The translations under genes and the position numbers were made by a program. Source: QHXQ01 sp038322995 (lineage in GTDB: Bacteria; Acidobacteriota; Blastocatellia; Pyrinomonadales; Pyrinomonadaceae). From it: a DNA stretch of 64,000 bases. Positions 53,118 through 61,115 of the stretch are shown here, piece after piece. The DNA lies in the NCBI GenBank assembly GCA_038322995.1, contig JBBQGM010000001.1, positions 62,001 to 126,000 on the forward strand. The letters are read 5' to 3'. Every line of letters begins with the position of its first letter. The stretch's first letter is position 1. The notes under the pieces were generated by a model. It did no database searches. It saw only the letters and a program-made list of their open reading frames with translations, and was not told the DNA's origin.

Positions 53118-54629
53118 TTACTTTAGCTCGTCACTCGTTATTGCTGTCGTCTCGGCTGCGTCTTTTGCTTCGGCTGGTGCGGCCGATGATTCTTCGTGGA
53201 AACGTTTCTTGACGATGGCGGGCACGCCGGCCACGAGCGTGTCGGGCGGCACGTCCTTCGTCACGACCGAACCGGCGGCGGTGACGGCCCGCGCGCCGAC
53301 GCGCACTGGCGCGACCAGCATCGTGTCCGAGCCGATCTTCACGTTGTCTTCGATGACGGTCGGGTGTTTGTCTTTGCCGTCGTAGTTGCAGGTGACTGTG
53401 CCCGCGCCGATATTCGTGTTGTCGCCGACGGTCGCGTCGCCGAGATAGGTGAGGTGCATAGCCTTCGCTTTGCGGCCCAGGCGCGATTTTTTGAGTTCGA
53501 CGAAGTTGCCGACCGCCGCCGCTTCTTCGAGTTTCGCGTTCATGCGCAGGTGCGCGAACGGGCCGACCGTGCAGTGATCCGCGATCTCCGAATCGACGAT
53601 GACACAATGATCTTTCAGCACGACGCCGCTGCCGATGCGCGAGTTGGTGATGCGTGTGCCCGAACGAATCTCGCAGCCTTCGCCGATGATCGTGCGCCCT
53701 TCGATGTGTACGTCCGGGTGGAGAATTGTGTCGCGCCCGATCTGCGCCTCGGCGCTGACGTAGGTGTGCGCCGGATCGAGCAAGGTCACGCCCGCGTCAA
53801 GCATCAACCGGCGCAGCGTGCGCAGGCGCAAGATGCGCTCGAACTCGGCCAACTCGGCGCGCGTGTTGATGCCGGCGACTTCGCGCGCGTCCGTGTGCAG
53901 GAAGACGCTCACGTCCGCGCCGTCGGCGCGCAGGATGCCGGGCACGTCGGTTAAATAATATTCGCCCTGCGCGTTGGCCGGTTGCACACGCGCTAGAGCG
54001 GGGAAGAGGGCGCGCGTCTCGAAACAATAGATGCCCGCATTGATCTCGTTCAGTTGGCGCTCTTCGGGCGTCGCGTCCTTCTGTTCAACGATGCGCTCGA
54101 AGCGCCCTTCGCCGTCGCGCACGACGCGCCCGTAGCCGGTCGGGTCATCAAGTTTGACGCTCATCAACGTACAGGCCGCGCCGTGCCCGCGATGTGCGCG
54201 GTGTTGTTGCACGAGTGCAACCAGTGTCTCCGGCCGAATGAGCGGCACGTCGCCGGAGAGGATCAACAAGGTCGAGTTTGCCCCGGCGAGCGCAGCGTGC
54301 GCGGCCATGACTGCGTCGCCCGTACCGCGCTGCTCGGTCTGCGTGATGAAGGCCGCGCCCTCCGCGCCCAACTCCGCGCGCACCGCCGCCATTACCTCGT
54401 CCGCTTGATGCCCGATGACGACGTGGACGGGGCGACCTTCGCGCACGAGCGCGCCGGCCTTGCTGGCGACGTGCGCGATGAGCGGGCGGCCGGCCAACCC
54501 GTGCAAGACTTTGGCGGTGCGCGAACGCATACGCATGCCGAGGCCGGCGGCGAGGATGAGCACGTCGAGCGGCGCGGCCGTCTGCGTGCTTTGCGGTTCC
54601 TGCACGTTTGTCGGGGGCTGTTTCTCCAT
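53118..54629 (-). CDS. glmU: Bifunctional UDP-GlcNAc pyrophosphorylase/GlcN-1-P acetyltransferase
   Basis: 503 residues. The N-terminal uridyltransferase has LILAAGLGMRMRSRTAKVLH, then GTGDAVMAAHAAL and LILSGDVPLIRPETL. The C-terminal left-handed beta-helix has HLRMNAKLEEAAAVGNFVEL and AMHLTYLGDATVGDNTNIGA, then GTVTCNYDGKDKHPT, all as in GlmU. An acidic tail of about 30 residues follows the helix. The final codons TSDELK contain the repeat word AACGAGTGACGAG. It is read with yvcK upstream and glmS downstream. It produces UDP-GlcNAc for peptidoglycan. Confidence 0.95.
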   Translation of the reverse strand: MEKQPPTNVQEPQSTQTAAPLDVLILAAGLGMRMRSRTAKVLHGLAGRPLIAHVASKAGALVREGRPVHVVIGHQADEVMAAVRAELGAEGAAFITQTEQRGTGDAVMAAHAALAGANSTLLILSGDVPLIRPETLVALVQQHRAHRGHGAACTLMSVKLDDPTGYGRVVRDGEGRFERIVEQKDATPEERQLNEINAGIYCFETRALFPALARVQPANAQGEYYLTDVPGILRADGADVSVFLHTDAREVAGINTRAELAEFERILRLRTLRRLMLDAGVTLLDPAHTYVSAEAQIGRDTILHPDVHIEGRTIIGEGCEIRSGTRITNSRIGSGVVLKDHCVIVDSEIADHCTVGPFAHLRMNAKLEEAAAVGNFVELKKSRLGRKAKAMHLTYLGDATVGDNTNIGAGTVTCNYDGKDKHPTVIEDNVKIGSDTMLVAPVRVGARAVTAAGSVVTKDVPPDTLVAGVPAIVKKRFHEESSAAPAEAKDAAETTAITSDELK

Positions 54630-54642
54630 AAAAGTTAAACTA

Positions 54643-55683
54643 CTAACGCGGTGTACCGGCGAGCATTGGCTCTACATCAGCGGCCGCTTGTTTGTAGCAC
54701 GCGACGATAGCGTGGGCGAGCTTGTCGGGGCTATGTCTGACCATCTCACCTTCGTCAAGCAAATCGGCCCGCACGATCTCAGTTGCGCCGTTGAACGCAC
54801 GCTCCAATAGTTGATCACGCAACCCAATCTGGTGCGCGCCCTCGGCGGCGTACCGCACTGCTTGCGTTGCGCTGATCGCGCGCTCGTTGACCAGCACGTA
54901 GTCGAATTGTATCTCCGGCGCATATTGCCGGACAGCTTCCAGGTGGCGGCGCGCGGTATAGCCGTCGGTCTCGCCGGGCTGGGTCATCAGGTTGCAGATG
55001 AAAATCTTGCGCGCGGCTGACTCGTTGATCGTCTGCGCGACCCGCGCGACAAGCAGATTGGGGAGAATACTGGTGTAGAGCGAGCCGGGGCCGATGGTGA
55101 TGATGTCTGCGTTGCGCAACGCGACGAGCGCTTCAGGCAGCGGCAGGCATTGTTCGGGTTCGAGCCGCAAGCGACGAATAGGCGCGCGCGCGGCCGTGAT
55201 ATTCGTCTCGCCGCGCACCTCGCGCCCGTCTTCGAGTTCGGCGACGAGGCGCACGTCGTTCAAGGTCGCGGGATAGATGCGGCCCTTACTCGCTAAGACT
55301 TCAGACGACAAGCGCACGGCCTCGACGAAATCGCCAGTTACGTCCGTCAGCGCGGCGAGAAAGAGGTTGCCGAAGCTGTGCCCGCTCAGTTGGCCTTCGC
55401 CGCGAAAGCGATAGCGAAAGAGTTGCGCCAGCAGGGTCGAGTCCTCGGAGAGCGCGACCATGCAGTTGCGTATGTCGCCGGGCGGGAGAATTTGCAACTC
55501 GTCACGTAGCCGGCCCGAACTGCCGCCATCGTCCGAGACGGTCACAATGGCCGCGAGCGCGTCGAGCCACACGTCGCCCGGTGCGCCGACGAATTGTTTC
55601 AGCCCGGCGAGCAAGGTCGAAAGCCCTGTGCCGCCACCGATGGCGACCAACTTCAACCCGTGTTCTATACTCGTGTGCAACAC
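54643..55683 (-). CDS. yvcK: YvcK family UDP-GlcNAc-binding regulator
   Basis: 346 residues of the CofD/YvcK fold. The nucleotide-sugar-binding start is VAIGGGTGLSTLLAGLKQF, then TVSDDGGSSGRLRDELQILP and PPGDIRNCMVALS. The middle has HSFGNLFLAALTDVTGDFVE and the conserved ITIGPGSLYTSILPNLLV. In Bacillus and mycobacteria YvcK/CuvA binds UDP-GlcNAc and adjusts GlmS activity and cell-wall flux. Finding it directly before glmU and glmS on the same strand fits that role. glmU starts 13 bases after its stop. The start is ATG 55683. Confidence 0.92.
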   Translation of the reverse strand: MLHTSIEHGLKLVAIGGGTGLSTLLAGLKQFVGAPGDVWLDALAAIVTVSDDGGSSGRLRDELQILPPGDIRNCMVALSEDSTLLAQLFRYRFRGEGQLSGHSFGNLFLAALTDVTGDFVEAVRLSSEVLASKGRIYPATLNDVRLVAELEDGREVRGETNITAARAPIRRLRLEPEQCLPLPEALVALRNADIITIGPGSLYTSILPNLLVARVAQTINESAARKIFICNLMTQPGETDGYTARRHLEAVRQYAPEIQFDYVLVNERAISATQAVRYAAEGAHQIGLRDQLLERAFNGATEIVRADLLDEGEMVRHSPDKLAHAIVACYKQAAADVEPMLAGTPR

Positions 55684-55821
55684 GCTAACTCCCCCCGACC
55701 GGCCCGACGCTTATACTTTGCGCCTAGACAAGATGATAGTCAAAAGAGTTGAAGTTTGGAAATGGCGCGCCGTCGTCGGCCGCCCCGGATTGTTGGCGGA
55801 GAGGTGAGCAGGCGAGGTGGT

Positions 55822-56706
55822 TCAAGCGCGCGCCGCGAAGAGCAGACGTTCGTAGTCCGGGTCACTGCGCAAGGCCGCGAGGTCTGGATCGTGCTGCGCG
55901 CGGACGCGCAAAGTGGGTTGCAGATTGAGCGCACGCTCTAAGGCCGCGAGGGCCGGGGCTACGGAACCGAGCCGGGCGCGCGTTGCCGCCAGGCCATAAT
56001 GTACGTGGGCCGCCTGTGGTTCGCGCTTCAAGGCGCGCTCGAAAAACTCTTGCGCCGCAACGTAGTCGCCGCGATTAAGCTCGATCACGCCCCGGTCGTA
56101 GAGCGCGTCGGGGTCGCGCGGCAGGGCCGTCTCGGTGCGCAGCCGCGATTCGGCGATGGTGAGATAGATACGGGCCCGGGCCGTCACCTCCGAGGCATGC
56201 GGGTGCTGCTCGATCAGCGCGCGAAACAACTGGCGTGCGTCGGTGAAGTGACCACGCGAAAATTCTTTGTGCGCGCGCTCGAAGGCACGGATCGCCGCCA
56301 TTTCGTCCTGCGAAGGCTTGGGCCGTGGTGCTGGTCTGGACGGCGGCGTGTGCGGGCGCGCTTTCGCTGCCGGCGCGGGGCGGGCGGGTTTGGTTGGCAC
56401 AGGTTGCTTGGCCGGTTTAGCCACAGCTTTTACATCGGTTTTAACAGGCGCAGCTTTTTTTACCGTCTTGGCCGGCACAGGCGGTTTGCCTTTCGGAACT
56501 TTTGCAGTTGCCTTCACAGCAGTGGCGGTCTTCTTCGTCGCCTTACGCACAGGCGGTTTCGCCGCGCCCGCGCGTTTAGCTAAAGGCTTGGTGTGGGCAG
56601 CTTTCGCGTGCAACTCGCGACTATTAGCCGCTGACGCTGAGGATGCGCTGCGTGTAGTAGGGCGTTGGGTAGGTCGTTTCGCGCCCTTGATGACCGGATC
56701 GCTCAT
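55822..56706 (-). CDS. TPR protein with long basic Lys/Pro/Ala tail
   Basis: 294 residues. The first 130 residues are rich in Lys, Ala and Pro (KATKKTATAVKATAKVPKGK), strongly resembling histone H1-like tails. Three TPR-like helical repeats follow: AFERAHKEFSRGHFTDARQL, DPDALYDRGVIELNRGDYVA and HYGLAATRARLGSVAPALAA. It may bind nucleic acid through the tail and protein through the TPRs; neither is proven. No leader is seen, so it is cytosolic. ATG 56706 is preferred over ATG 56715. It is divergent from the roadblock gene. Confidence 0.7.
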   Translation of the reverse strand: MSDPVIKGAKRPTQRPTTRSASSASAANSRELHAKAAHTKPLAKRAGAAKPPVRKATKKTATAVKATAKVPKGKPPVPAKTVKKAAPVKTDVKAVAKPAKQPVPTKPARPAPAAKARPHTPPSRPAPRPKPSQDEMAAIRAFERAHKEFSRGHFTDARQLFRALIEQHPHASEVTARARIYLTIAESRLRTETALPRDPDALYDRGVIELNRGDYVAAQEFFERALKREPQAAHVHYGLAATRARLGSVAPALAALERALNLQPTLRVRAQHDPDLAALRSDPDYERLLFAARA

Positions 56707-57092
56707 GCGAAGCACTCGCTTTCAAATTGGCTACCGTCCGCGTGCAAACGCTTAAATCGGACAGCCTGCGAAACGCGCACAGGGTAGCACAGGCCGGGTC
56801 ATAAAGCAACGCAGGAGTGTAGTTTGCAGGCACAACCAGGTTGCTGCGCCCCGTTCCGGCCGGATAGATTGTGGACAACATAGAAAAACAGTTGAAGTCA
56901 CTTGAGCCGCTATGCTAGAGTGCCAGAGGAGTCGGGGCTCCTCGCGCCTCGCCAACAAGCAGCAGCGACTAAGACCCTTCGACAGCTTGAACCGCTTTTT
57001 CGGCCTAGGTTTAGATTTCGGTGCGGAGTATCTGACCAAGCGCCCCTGCGTCCTACTTTCTTCGCATCACTTTAGCGAAAGCGCCTGTATTG
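56707..57092. other. Divergent promoter region
   Basis: About 385 bases between the TPR gene and the roadblock gene. It includes a small hairpin GAGGAG/CTCCTC at 56926-56943 that could be an operator or leader structure. Open frames here look random, and I see no clear -35/-10 pair. Confidence 0.4.
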
Positions 57093-57572
57093 ATGACAGA
57101 CACACCTATCATTATGCGCGAACAGCAGTACGGGCGGATCATCACCGTACTGGCCAAACTGCGGCTTGATTCCTACTCCCGCGTCGTCTTTCTCGTGGAC
57201 AAGAACGGACAAGAGATCGCCGTACAGGGTGAGGTCAGCGGCCTCGACACGACGAGTCTGGCCAGCCTAGCCGCCGGCAATGTCGCGGCCACGGGCGGCA
57301 TGGCCCAACTGATCGGCGAGAAAGAGTTCCCCACGCTCTCGCACGAAGGCGAGCGCGAGTCAATTCACATCAGCATCATCGGGCGGACGCTGTTGGTGGT
57401 CGTCTTTGACGAGCGTTCGAGTCTGGGGCTGGTCAAACTGCGCGTCAAACAGGCTTCGCGCGAAGTGGCGACCATCTTCAACGAGATCGAACGCGAGTCC
57501 GCAGAGACGGCCCACGACAACCCCTTGCTGGCGGGCATCACCGACGACGACATTGATAGCCTATTTACTTAG
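57093..57572 (+). CDS. Roadblock/LC7 domain protein (MglB-like)
   Basis: 159 residues. The roadblock fold reads MREQQYGRIITVLAKLRLDS, then VVFLVDKNGQEIAVQGEVSG, then LDTTSLASLAAGNVAATGGM and IHISIIGRTLLVVVFDERSS. In Myxococcus MglB is the GTPase-activating partner of MglA for polarity and motility. The MglA-type GTPase follows 79 bases downstream on the same strand, so this is very likely its regulator. ATG 57093 is used; TTG 57090 would add one residue. The C-terminal helix is longer than in minimal roadblock proteins. Confidence 0.85.
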   Translation: MTDTPIIMREQQYGRIITVLAKLRLDSYSRVVFLVDKNGQEIAVQGEVSGLDTTSLASLAAGNVAATGGMAQLIGEKEFPTLSHEGERESIHISIIGRTLLVVVFDERSSLGLVKLRVKQASREVATIFNEIERESAETAHDNPLLAGITDDDIDSLFT

Positions 57573-57651
57573 GGCCGAGGACTATTTGACGAGCAGGCAG
57601 ATGTTTTAAGCTTGCCCCTCGACACCCGCCACCCGAGACCGTCTTTGAGTT

Positions 57652-58236
57652 ATGACCTTCATCAACTACGCATCACGCGAGATCAATTGCAAGATCGTCT
57701 ACTACGGCCCCGGCTTGTGCGGCAAGACGACCAACTTGCAGTACATCTACGACTCAACCGCGCCCGCGTCCAAAGGCAAACTCATCAGCCTGGCGACCGA
57801 GACCGACCGCACGCTGTTCTTCGATTTCATGCCGCTGGAACTCGGCACCGTGCGCGGCTTCAAGACGCGCTTCCATCTCTACACCGTGCCCGGTCAAGTG
57901 TTTTATGATGCCTCGCGCAAACTGATCTTGAAGGGCGTGGACGGCGTTGTCTTCGTCGCCGACAGTCAGGAAGAGCGCATGGACGCCAACATCGAAGCGC
58001 TCTTCAATCTGGACGAGAACTTAAAGGCCAACGGCTACGACCTGGCGAAACTCCCCTACGTGCTGCAACTGAATAAACGCGATCTGCCGAACGTCATTCC
58101 CACCGCAGACCTGACCGCCGAACTACGCCGCAAAGACGAGCCTGTCCACGAAGCCGTCGCCGCCAAAGGCACCGGCGTCTTCGACACGCTCAAGTCCATC
58201 GCCAAACTCGTACTGACGGAGTTGCGCAAGAGCTAA
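57652..58236 (+). CDS. mglA: MglA-type small GTPase
   Basis: 194 residues of the MglA group of Ras-like GTPases. The P-loop is GPGLCGKTTN (19-28). The G3 region reads YTVPGQVFYDASRKLILKGV, with the TxPGQ form known in MglA instead of the usual DxxG. G4 is NKRDLPN. MglA sets cell polarity and gliding or pili activity in Myxococcus; here the target is unknown, and no motility genes are in the window. It follows the roadblock gene, as mglB-mglA does. ATG 57652 starts the strand directly. Confidence 0.9.
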   Translation: MTFINYASREINCKIVYYGPGLCGKTTNLQYIYDSTAPASKGKLISLATETDRTLFFDFMPLELGTVRGFKTRFHLYTVPGQVFYDASRKLILKGVDGVVFVADSQEERMDANIEALFNLDENLKANGYDLAKLPYVLQLNKRDLPNVIPTADLTAELRRKDEPVHEAVAAKGTGVFDTLKSIAKLVLTELRKS

Positions 58237-58272
58237 CCAGCCAGGCAATCGTAAACACTAAAGATACTATAT

Positions 58273-58374
58273 AGGACTTACGCAGTTGGACGAAGAATCA
58301 ACAACTTACGAGAATAAGCGTTTTCGCTAAGTCCTTTGTTTTCAACAAGGCTCTGTTTCAACTGCGTAAGTCCT
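58273..58374. mobile_element. MITE-like element with 16-bp terminal inverted repeats
   Basis: AGGACTTACGCAGTTG (58273-58288) is matched exactly, inverted, at 58359-58374. The flanks show ACTATAT on the left and ACTATAG on the right, a 6-7 bp target duplication with one change. The 102-bp body is noncoding, with an inner AGCG-TTTT-CGCT hairpin and another AAGTCCT. It lies between mglA and the convergent rimI. Similar AGGACTTACGCA ends are, as I recall, common in cyanobacterial mobile elements; this needs a search. Confidence 0.68.
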
Positions 58375-58440
58375 ACTATAGAGAAAAGCCAGAGCCGGGC
58401 AAGCGGTTCTGGCTTTCAGCCTGTTACGGCCTGGTCTGTG

Positions 58441-59004
58441 CTAATCAAGCGCCTTGAGCATGAGCAGCCCATCGCCGCCGTTCGAATAGTAGCGCGGCAG
58501 GCGTTGCGTGACGCTGTAGCCGAGATTGCGATAGAGCTGTTGCGCGCCCGTGTTGACGGAGCGGACTTCGAGGCGGATGGTGCGGATACCGCGCCGGTGA
58601 AAACTCTCTTCGGCTTTGCTGAGCATCTGTTGGGCGATATGGCGGCGGCGGTGTTCGGGGGCGACGCCGAGGGTCGTGACGTGCCCGGTGCGGTCTGGCT
58701 CGATCAGCCCGACGAGGAAGCCGACCATCACGCCATCGGGCAGCACGGCGCGATACGCCACCGACTCCGGCGAGGTCAGCAGATACTCGAACGTCTCGCG
58801 GCTATAAGCCTCGCCGTCCACGAAGCAACGCAGATCAAGCCGCCAGCATTCGTCGAGTTGCGCGGCGGTGAGCGGGCGAATGTCGTAGCGCGCATCGGTC
58901 GCTAGCACAGCACGATCCGGTGCGGCGGGCGACGCACCGTGCGCACCGGCTTCCTGTGTGCGGGGGGCAAACAGGCGCGAACGGATTTTCTTCAGTACAG
59001 CCAT
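58441..59004 (-). CDS. rimI: GNAT acetyltransferase, RimI-like
   Basis: 187 residues. The GNAT core has the N-terminal RPLTAAQLDECWRLDLRCFV, then GVMVGFLVGLIEPDRTGHVT, the acetyl-CoA loop VAPEHRRRHIAQQMLSKAEE, and RLEVRSVNTGAQQLYRNLGY. That last stretch is the RimI-type signature with the catalytic region near YRNLGYS. RimI acetylates the N-terminus of ribosomal protein S18, but related bacterial GNATs act on other proteins. A basic N-terminal extension of about 45 residues is unusual. ATG 59004 is chosen over TTG/ATG 59019. queA is upstream on the same strand. Confidence 0.8.
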   Translation of the reverse strand: MAVLKKIRSRLFAPRTQEAGAHGASPAAPDRAVLATDARYDIRPLTAAQLDECWRLDLRCFVDGEAYSRETFEYLLTSPESVAYRAVLPDGVMVGFLVGLIEPDRTGHVTTLGVAPEHRRRHIAQQMLSKAEESFHRRGIRTIRLEVRSVNTGAQQLYRNLGYSVTQRLPRYYSNGGDGLLMLKALD

Positions 59005-59008
59005 AAAA

Positions 59009-59099
59009 GGCAGTGACAAGTAACGAGAATGAAAAGCAGGGGCGGCCGCCTTGCCTGCGGAATTCTAACTTGTCATTTGTCACTTGTCACTCGTCACTA
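59009..59099 (-). repeat. Intercistronic hairpin, AGTGACGAGT type
   Basis: On the minus strand the left arm TAGTGACGAGTGACAAGTGA begins at the stop codon of queA (TAG). The right arm CTCGTTACTTGTCACTGCC ends just before the rimI start. It fills the whole gap between the two genes, as at 2776-2864 and 11768-11853. Confidence 0.68.
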
Positions 59100-60149
59100 A
59101 ATTATGAGCATACAGTCGCCGTAGCTATAGAAGCGATAATGGGCGGCAACGGCATGGGCGTAAGCGGCCAACGCGAGATCGCGCCCGGCGAAGGCGGCCA
59201 CAAGCACGAGCAGCGACGAGCGCGGCAGATGGAAGTTAGTCACGAGCGCGTTGACTACTTTGAACTCGTAACCCGGCGTGATCGTCAGCCGCGCTTCCCC
59301 AGTACCCGCACTAATACAGCCAGCCGTATCCGCCGCCGCTTCGAGCGCGCGTACAGTCGTCGTGCCGATGGCGATGATGCGCCGCCCTTGGGCGCGGGCC
59401 TCGTTAAGCGCGGCGGCCGCGCCGGCCTCAATCTCATAACGCTCCGGCGCAACCTCATGCGCGCTCAAATCTGCCACGCGCACGGGCGCGAACGTGCCAT
59501 AGCCGACGTGCAACGTGAGTTCGACGATACGGACGCCGCGGGCGCGCAACTCGGTTAACACACGGGGCGTGAAATGCAGCCCGGCTGTGGGCGCAGCAAT
59601 CGCGCCGCGCGTGCGCGCGTAGATCGTTTGATAGCGGGCACGGTCGGCGCTTGAGCGCGCAGCGGCGGCTTCAACCGGGCGCTTGATATAAGGCGGCAGC
59701 GGCGTCTGGCCTAATTCATCGAGCAGCGCATGGAAGTCGTCGGCGCAGGTAAAGCGCAGCGTGCGCTGGCCGTCTTCGTGCGTCTCCAATACCTCGGCCT
59801 GCAAACGGCCGCCGCCGAATGAAAGCTGTGCGCCCGGTTGCAGTCTGCGCGCGGGCCGCGCCAGCGCGTTCCAGACAAGCGGCGCGCGTTCCGCGATCAG
59901 AAACAACTCGACGCGCCCGCCCGTCGGCACGCGCTCGCCAATGAGTCGCGCCGGAAAAACGCGCGTGTTGTTGACCACCAGCACGTCGTTCGCGCCCAAC
60001 TCAGTCGGCAACCCGGAAAAGACATGATCGCGCCAAACGCCGCGCGCCCGATCAAGCACGAGCATGCGCGCGGCATCGCGTTCGGCGAGCGGCTGCTGCG
60101 CGATCAATTCTTCAGGTAATTCGTAATCGAACTCGGAGATTAAGGCCAT
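59097..60149 (-). CDS. queA: S-adenosylmethionine:tRNA ribosyltransferase-isomerase
   Basis: 350 residues making epoxyqueuosine at the tRNA wobble base from preQ1-tRNA and SAM. Family text is clear: FDYELPEELIAQQPLAERDA, LVVNNTRVFPARLIGERVPT, GRVELFLIAERAP, then AAPTAGLHFTPRVLTELRAR, VELTLHVGYGTFAPVR and NFHLPRSSLLVLVAAFAGRD. The length is as usual. It stops at TAG, which is also the first codon of a repeat word. It lies downstream of yihY on the minus strand with a 12-base gap, in a ruvA-ruvB-yihY-queA-rimI run. Confidence 0.94.
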   Translation of the reverse strand: MALISEFDYELPEELIAQQPLAERDAARMLVLDRARGVWRDHVFSGLPTELGANDVLVVNNTRVFPARLIGERVPTGGRVELFLIAERAPLVWNALARPARRLQPGAQLSFGGGRLQAEVLETHEDGQRTLRFTCADDFHALLDELGQTPLPPYIKRPVEAAAARSSADRARYQTIYARTRGAIAAPTAGLHFTPRVLTELRARGVRIVELTLHVGYGTFAPVRVADLSAHEVAPERYEIEAGAAAALNEARAQGRRIIAIGTTTVRALEAAADTAGCISAGTGEARLTITPGYEFKVVNALVTNFHLPRSSLLVLVAAFAGRDLALAAYAHAVAAHYRFYSYGDCMLII

Positions 60150-60161
60150 GCGGAAGGTTGC

Positions 60162-61094
60162 TTAACTGTGCTGCGGCGTGACCGGCGTCGGTGCGGCGGG
60201 CAGCGCCTCTTCGTGCGCGGTCGAAGTCTCCTGGTGAAAGACAACCGAGAGTTGCGCGCCGAAGAGGAGGATCAAGCTTGAGACGTAAGACCACGTCAGC
60301 ACCGCGACGACCGCGCCGACCGAGCCGTAAATTTGATCGTAGTGGAAGTAGTGCAAACTCGACGCGAAGATGTATTTCGCCGCCTCCCACAACAGCCCTG
60401 CGACGACCGCGCCCGGAATCGAATCGCGCAGCGTCACGCGCCCACTTGGCATGAAGCGATAGACGAGCGTGAACAAGGCGATGGTGATGAGGATGCTGAC
60501 GAGCGTGAAAATGAGTTGCCAGAAAGCGTTGCCCGCGACCGCCAAAATGGTGACGCGCTCGATCTGGCGCGGCGTCAGCCGCGATGCCAACTCGCGCAAG
60601 GCGACGAGTACGGAAGTTAATAACACCGACGCGATCATCAACACGCCGATGCCGCCGATCATGCCGAGCGTGATGCCGCGCCCATGCAGGAACGTGCGCG
60701 GCTTCGTGCCCCACAGCCGGTTGATCGCGTGCTCGATGACGTTGAAAACCCACGAGCCGGCCCACAGCGTGACCACCACGCAACTGATAATGACGCTCGG
60801 GCCGACGTCCTCCAACGAGCGCAACGTCGTGCGTAAAAAATCGCGCGAGCCGGGATAGACATCCACCGCGCGATTGAGCATCTCTTTGCCCACATCGAAA
60901 TGGTTGCCGAGCGCGAGCAGCACGAGCAGCGCGGGGAAGAGCGTGAGCAGCCCGAAATAACTCATCGCGGCGGCCGGCGTGAACAGATCGTTCTCGTGGA
61001 ACTGGTGGAAGGTGTGGACGATGAGCGAGCGCCACGGCGCGCGGTTGCGCACGCCGAAATTATGCCGCGACCAAGATGCTAACCAACGTCTCAT
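60162..61094 (-). CDS. YihY/BrkB family inner-membrane protein
   Basis: 310 residues with about six membrane helices, among them YFGLLTLFPALLVLLALGN, VIISCVVVTLWAGSWVFNVI, TLGMIGGIGVLMIASVLLTS, LIFTLVSILITIALFTLVYR and VVAVLTWSYVSSLILLFGAQ. The N-terminal FHQFHENDLFTPAAAMSYF is the family signature. Earlier links to RNase BN were withdrawn; the function is unresolved. The C-terminus is short and polar. It sits 21 bases downstream of ruvB on the same strand. Confidence 0.88.
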   Translation of the reverse strand: MRRWLASWSRHNFGVRNRAPWRSLIVHTFHQFHENDLFTPAAAMSYFGLLTLFPALLVLLALGNHFDVGKEMLNRAVDVYPGSRDFLRTTLRSLEDVGPSVIISCVVVTLWAGSWVFNVIEHAINRLWGTKPRTFLHGRGITLGMIGGIGVLMIASVLLTSVLVALRELASRLTPRQIERVTILAVAGNAFWQLIFTLVSILITIALFTLVYRFMPSGRVTLRDSIPGAVVAGLLWEAAKYIFASSLHYFHYDQIYGSVGAVVAVLTWSYVSSLILLFGAQLSVVFHQETSTAHEEALPAAPTPVTPQHS

Positions 61095-61115
61095 AACACG
61101 CCAACCGGCCGCTAC

